Shown here piece after piece: positions 59,283-64,000 of a stretch of DNA of 64,000 nucleotides (position 1 is its first letter; every line of letters starts with the position of its first letter). A program made the position numbers and the translations under genes. The notes under the pieces are model-generated. The model was given only the letters and a program-made list of their open reading frames with translations, did no database searches and was not told the DNA's origin. This stretch comes from Parietaria judaica. Its lineage: Eukaryota; Streptophyta; Magnoliopsida; Rosales; Urticaceae. The stretch is taken from contig OX940868.1 in assembly GCA_954871525.1 (NCBI GenBank), positions 21,013,056 to 21,077,055 of the forward strand, written 5' to 3'.

Positions 59283-59768
59283 CAAGGTTCAACTTACCGA
59301 ATTTGCCGATAAATCGCTTGCCGTTATCGACGGATTAATCGATAACTTACCGGATTATCGACGGAAAACTAATAATACTGTAGCTTACCGATTACCGATT
59401 TTTTCGATAATTATCGACGGATTATCGACACTTATCGAGGATTATCGATGAAAAAATCACTAAAATATTTTTAAGAATATATTTAGTAAGTTTATAATGT
59501 TGATAAAACATCAAAAACATCAAAAATAAAATCCTTTCATACTTAAACATAGGTAAATAAAATATAGCTTCACTCTCACATATGTAAATAAAATCATCGA
59601 AAAGTGCAAAATTTCTTGAAAAATACATATTTTTGTTATTTTTCAAGATGTTTGCCGATTTTCGGCAAAAATCATGGAAAAGTACCGGGATGGCCGTCTT
59701 ACCGATAACTACTGGCAAGACGGATAATCGAAGATTATCGAAGATAATTGTGGAAAAGTCGAACCTTG
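59283..59768. mobile_element. non-autonomous hAT-type element (486 bp), CAAGGT family
   Basis: Exact 8-bp duplication CTATTAGG (59275-59282 and 59769-59776). The ends are CAAGGTTCAACTTACCG and, inward from the right, CAAGGTTCGACTTTTCC. Subterminal regions are packed with TTATCGACGGATTATCG, TTACCGATAA and GATAATCGAAGAT motifs in both orientations. The middle is AT-rich. No transposase frame is present. Confidence 0.9.
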
Positions 59769-59776
59769 CTATTAGG

Positions 59777-60055
59777 TACCAATTTTCAACGTTTAACTTC
59801 ATGTAAATGGATTATGCATTAAATATAGACTTGACTATGAGTAACGCCAAATATATATAAATTTTCTTTTGTTTTGTCTTATTTAGTGTACGAGTTAATC
59901 ACACTTCATAGCAATTACCACGTTACCTAACTTAGACACTAAATTTTCTACAATTAACCAAGACGCAAGTGCGAAACTTTCCGCAAATAAATTTCGATAG
60001 TTATAATACAAATATATACATATATATATATATATATATAATTACGATCATCAGT
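59777..60055. other. AT-rich spacer between two mobile elements
   Basis: AT-rich sequence with a TA tract at about 60013-60040. Nothing else is recognised. Confidence 0.4.
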
Positions 60056-60064
60056 TTCTTTTTA

Positions 60065-60418
60065 GGGATAATAGCGGCATAAGTCCTCAACCTTTACTCA
60101 ATTGGGGCGGCATAGCCCCAAGCTCATTTAATAGCGGTATAAGTACTAAAAGATGATTTTCGTCCATATTTGACTAACGGAAGTAGTCAACTTTTACGTG
60201 GTCAGCTTCTCATCAACATGGACGCCACGTAATCCGAGGATGACGTCGGATTACGTGGCGTCCATGTTGATGAGAAGCTGACCACGTAAAAGTTGACTAC
60301 TTCCGTTAGTCAAATATGGACGGAAATCATCTTTTGGTACTTATACCGCTATTAAATGGGATTGGGACTATGCCGCCCCAGTTGAGTAAAGGTTGAGGAC
60401 TTATGCCGCTATTATCCC
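60065..60418. mobile_element. near-perfect hairpin Mutator-type MITE (354 bp)
   Basis: Exact 9-bp duplication TTCTTTTTA (60056-60064 and 60419-60427). The ends are GGGATAATAGCGGCATAAGT and its exact complement. The two arms of about 173 bases pair almost perfectly around an eight-base loop (GGATGACG, 60238-60245). The innermost 90 bases of each arm appear perfectly complementary. It has no coding capacity. Confidence 0.94.
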
Positions 60419-61216
60419 TTCTTTTTATAATATTAGTACTTCCGGAATCCTAATGTTAATCATATATCATCCAAAATATGTATTATAGAATGAACTTTAG
60501 TTTTCGAGAGCTACGAGAAAACAAAAATCGCGGCAAAAAGTATATGATATAGGTTAGACCGTCGCTTATAAATCGTCATTGTATAGCTTCGTCGAAAAAA
60601 GAACAATGGCGATGGTATTTTTAGCTACGGCGACTATTTTGTTGACCGTGTATTTTTTTTTGCTTCTCTGCTGCAACCATTTTATCATTTTAATTCCTTA
60701 TGAAACTCTGTAGACTCAAATCGGGGCATGTTGCCTATTTTTGCGTTTTTCGTAAGGTCTCGATAGCTTTCAAAAGGCAATTTTAGTTCCAAGCCTATTT
60801 TGAAAGCCCCGATTTCGAAAATATATGTTTGATTTATAAATCAATTATATAACAAAACATTTTTACACCAATTAAATTAAAAAAAAAAATAACTCAGAGA
60901 GAAAGATTCAAATCAAATAATAAATCGTCGAAATTTCAAAGAATATATGACACGGCGCTAAAACAAAATGATAGAAGGGGAAACTAACATTAAACTAAAA
61001 CAGAGAAGTGAATGTTTTACTTCGATCAATTTCCCGGTATATCATCCGAAACCCGATTTCAAACCGGTTCGAAAAGAAGTGACGTGTCTCATTTGAACAT
61101 AGCTCAACAAATTTGGGCCTTATTATAGAAACCCAAAACGACATTCCAATTTGGAATTTCCAAACAAACGAAAATATCAGTGTTCAGTGACCTCTCAACG
61201 ACGTCGTATCGGTCAC

Positions 61217-61224
61217 TATAAATA
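61217..61224 (+). promoter_or_regulatory. TATA box of SPO11-2
   Basis: TATAAATA lies 131 bases before the ATG at 61348, followed by a leader that contains the AG microsatellite. Confidence 0.65.
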
Positions 61225-61281
61225 GAGCTGTCGTTTAAATGGACCGCTCAACTTTCGCGCGCGAACTCAAACCAAATTTAA

Positions 61282-61286
<5 letters not shown>

Positions 61287-61336
<50 letters not shown>
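61287..61336. repeat. AG dinucleotide microsatellite in the SPO11-2 leader
   Basis: About 25 uninterrupted AG units, ending 11 bases before the start codon at 61348. GA-rich leaders are common in plants and can bind BPC-type factors. Confidence 0.9.
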
Positions 61337-61340
<4 letters not shown>

Positions 61341-61347
61341 AGATCCG

Positions 61348-63633
61348 ATGAGCGAATCTTCGTCGCTGCGGTTCTTCGCCGATCAACGCCTCTGCTACGC
61401 CGACATTCTTCCTCCTTCCGAGGTATCTCTCGCTCTCTTCATCTTCTTCATCGATCCATTTTGATTTTGATTTTGATTTCAACAGGTCCTTCCGAGAATC
61501 GAAGTCGCTGTCCTCAATTTCCTCAAAATCCTGACCTCCGAGTCTCCGGCGATCTCCGAGCTTCCTCTGGTACCATCCGATTCCGAAACTTGTGTTCGTA
61601 TGCATCGAATCGTGGCAACAAACTTCATTTCTTAATTTTGCTCGTTTGAATGCTTAGATTGCTAGGAATTCAAGCAATCGACAGGTGAGTGAAGGATTTA
61701 TGACCGAAGTTCAGTGGATTTTTCTCTCGCGGTCGTTCTGCGTTCGATCTTTGATGCGAGCGGGTGCTACTAAAGCCTTCATCAGAGGTCGAGCTCTGAT
61801 CACATCGCTTAGTTTCTTCTCTGCAAATTATTTATGCAAAACTAACAACATAGGAATGGCAGTATGGAAGGTTATGGAGATGTGCTACAAAGTTCTAGCC
61901 GAAGAGAAGCGAGTCACGCAGAGAGAGCTCTTCTACAAGCTGATCTGCGATTCCTCGGATTACTTTTCGTCTCAGCGAGAAGTAAATCGTGCTGTCCAAG
62001 GTCTTTAATAGTTCTTCGGTATGTTATTAAATAAGTTTAAATACATTATCGGTAATCAGGAGTTTGTTTTTCGCAGATGTGGTGGCTCTGCTCTGTTGCA
62101 GCCGGTTCAGCCTCGGAATCATGGCGTCTAGCCGAGGACTCGTCGCTGGCCGTCTGTTGCTGCAGGTTCGTTTCGTCTTATGTTTCTCATCTTTGTCTCA
62201 ACCGCATCTGATATGGTGGAATTTGAGCTCATCCCAGTTTGTTTTTCTAGTACCATTTCGGTTTCTCCGTTGCTCTACGAATCTCGCCTGTGAAATTTCG
62301 CAAAAGTCTATGTATATGGATGTTCATGGAATTGTATTTATGTGTTAGGAGCCAAACCAGGAGGTGATTGATTGTACTGTCCAGGGATCCTCCGGGTTTG
62401 CTATTTCCGGCGACTTGGACCTTTTAAATCAATTGGTATTGCAGACTGATGCACGGTACATCATCGTTGTGGAAAAGGTACTTGCTATAACTTGTTCATC
62501 AAGTAAATAAAGCGCTCCCGTTTCAAGCTCGATCTGAAATCGTGCGCTTCCGGAATCCGTTTAGCATGCTGTATTCCAGCGTCTTGCAGAGGATCGCGTT
62601 TTCAACCAAATTCCGAGCATTCTCATCACAGCCAAAGGCTATCCAGATATAGCCACAAGGTGAACCTGAATCACTTGTCACGCTTGTCAAATTTCCCTGC
62701 CAATTTGTTTAAAAGCTGAATCATGGTGGATGTAGGTTTCTGCTTCACCGATTGAACCGCGCTTTTCCGGAGTTGCCGATTCTGGGACTGGTCGACTGGT
62801 ATATTGAACTTACTTTCCTCATTAAACCAGTCAGTTTCATAAAACTAAACTTCTTGAGTGTTGAAAAATGATAGGAACCCAGCTGGGTTGGCCATTCTTT
62901 GCACCTTCAAGTACGGAAGTTTAGGCATGGGCCTTGAGGCTTACCAATATGGTATATGGCAATGTACTTAAAGTTTAATTTTAACAATTATATACACAAG
63001 TTCCATATGTAAAGGCTAAAGTACTTAAGTCGGTAAAAGTGAAGTCTATGTTATATATTTTTTTTTCATTTTATTTCTCTAAGCCATTTATTATAATGAC
63101 ATATCAATCGTTTCCTGATATATTAGATACCCTAGTAATAGAAGACGTGTCATAAAATATGGCAAATCAAAGTCCGCACAATGAATTACTGAAAACACAT
63201 AATAGAACTTGAGTACATTGCTAATCACAAAATCTTGTACAATTTGCTTATCACAATGTTCTTTTTTTTTTTTCTGCAAGCTTGCAATGTGAAGTGGCTG
63301 GGTCTCCGCGGAGACGATCTACAGCTCATACTTGCGGAATCTCTTGTTCCGTTAAAACCCAAGGACTTACAGATAGCCAAAAGCTTGATCTCTTCAGATA
63401 TCTTGCAGGTAAAACTACCCACTTTTTTATATTTTTAATTACAATTTGGTGTTGGCAGATGCTATTACAAACATATAATTTACATAAATTAATGGCAGGA
63501 TAATTACAAAGAAGAACTCGAATTGATGGTCCAAAGTGGGCAAAGAGCCGAAATTGAAGCTCTCTATTGTCAGGGGTATGATTTTATTGGAAAGTTCATA
63601 GCAAAGAAGATTGTTCAAACCGATTACATTTAG
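61348..63633 (+). CDS. SPO11-2: meiotic recombination protein SPO11-2
   Basis: Eleven exons: 61348-61422, 61486-61569, 61658-61787, 61863-62000, 62077-62165, 62349-62477, 62565-62659, 62736-62798, 62875-62951, 63281-63408 and 63499-63633. All phases agree and give 380 residues, close to Arabidopsis SPO11-2. The winged-helix 5Y-CAP domain contains [15 protein letters not shown], with the catalytic tyrosine at about residue 121. The Toprim domain contains IIVVEKHAVF (metal-binding Glu), [13 protein letters not shown] and [13 protein letters not shown]. The C-terminus has [14 protein letters not shown] and [19 protein letters not shown]11-2 is the subunit of the topoisomerase VI-like complex that, with SPO11-1 and MTOPVIB, makes the DNA double-strand breaks starting meiotic recombination. 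The phrase [11 protein letters not shown] places it in the SPO11-2 rather than the SPO11-1 or SPO11-3 clade. Confidence 0.96.
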
Positions 63634-63801
63634 TTAACCAAGAAATATAATAGCCAAGTATTAATGTTTCCTTCTTTAAATATTTAAATTATACTTGACT
63701 AATTTATAAATGAATTGGATTAAGCTCCAATATACAGACATGATACAAAAAATTCGAGATATAAATAATGAATGACCTCACAAAATTTCCTACAAAATTG
63801 T

Positions 63802-64000
63802 TCAGCTCCTCTTGGATGCAAGTCTCACTTTTTTCCCGTCCACGACGAACTTTTTACCGCCTGCCAGCTGTGCACAAACAGCCATTTTTCGTGCGTAAGA
63901 AAATGATATTCGGTTCGAAAGGAAAGCGATAATTCAACTAGGAAGGATATAAATTACCTTTTGTTTAAGATGAGCGAGAGCTTCTCTCTTTGACGAGAAG
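63802..64000 (-). CDS. C-terminal exons of a convergent gene (partial)
   Basis: Two minus-strand exons are visible: 64000-63958 (continuing beyond the window) and 63867-63802. They join in phase across a GT-AG intron. The encoded tail reads FSSKREALAHLKQK, then LAGGKKFVVDGKKVRLASKR, Ser and stop, a lysine-rich C-terminus typical of nuclear or nucleolar proteins. The gene is convergent with SPO11-2, with 168 bases between the stop codons. In Arabidopsis the neighbour of SPO11-2 is, as I recall, a G-patch protein gene, and this tail would suit such a protein. With only about 36 residues visible, the identity is a guess. Confidence 0.65.

Larger units (their letters stand above)
60428..61347. 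other. upstream region of SPO11-2
   Basis: No separate gene was found. Near 60560-60640 there are CGTCGCTTATAAATCG and GCTACGGCGAC phrases that resemble degraded transposon ends. A TATA box lies at 61217-61224 and a 50-base AG microsatellite at 61287-61336 forms most of the 5' leader. Confidence 0.45.

Noticed and set aside
60560..60650. CACTA-type transposon remnant upstream of SPO11-2
   Set aside because: Phrases such as GCTACGGCGAC are suggestive, but no CACTA terminus or 3-bp duplication was found.
61685..61787. Possible intron starting GTGAGTG after GACAG in SPO11-2
   Set aside because: Reading through keeps the frame and gives [15 protein letters not shown], which corresponds to conserved SPO11-2 sequence; splicing would delete it.

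Overview
The window is nuclear DNA from a flowering plant, most likely a eudicot. Intergenic and intron sequence is AT-rich, genes are split into many short exons with GT-AG introns, and the gene set is plant-typical (WRKY factor, GH9 endoglucanase, LURP-one-related protein, PIAL-type SUMO ligase, SPO11-2, one nuclear tRNA-Ala). I cannot name the species. All exon models below were built by hand from splice sites, reading phase and family knowledge.

Layout: LURP-one-related gene (5970-7908, +); tRNA-Ala(AGC) (11038-11110, -); a seven-exon gene for an unrecognised 651-residue protein (11505-15635, -); a stretch of decayed, partly duplicated exon-like fragments (17.8-21.4 kb); a monoacylglycerol lipase-like alpha/beta hydrolase (21526-24770, +); a PIAL-type SP-RING SUMO ligase (29355-35993, +); a WDR7/rabconnectin-3-beta-like WD40 protein of 1440 residues (37408-44252, +); a GH9 class B endoglucanase (46397-50186, +); a group IIe WRKY factor (52126-53502, -); SPO11-2 (61348-63633, +); and the last two exons of a convergent gene (63802-64000, -). 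These are independent single genes, not an operon or a pathway cluster.

Between and inside the genes the window is a dense collection of small non-autonomous DNA transposons, many with intact target-site duplications (TSDs). Eight hAT-type elements have exact 8-bp TSDs (5022, 6965, 8224, 10110, 16766, 26881, 45667, 59283) and a ninth is older (43871). Four Mutator-type elements have exact 9-bp TSDs (25161, 27587, 54721, 60065). Two more have GGGAAACTT ends (2638, 18393), there is one degenerate foldback (about 9640), and one tRNA-derived SINE has a 14-bp TSD (8891). No LTR retrotransposon was seen.

The most notable items are: a Mutator-type element (27587-29187) that carries a fragment of a serine hydroxymethyltransferase exon and ends 168 bp upstream of the SUMO-ligase start codon (a Pack-MULE candidate); hAT elements that share ends but carry completely different arrays of internal palindromic motifs; two long foldback elements (54721-55855, 60065-60418) able to form long hairpin RNAs; and a 1.9-kb element built of nested tandem repeats (2638-4536).
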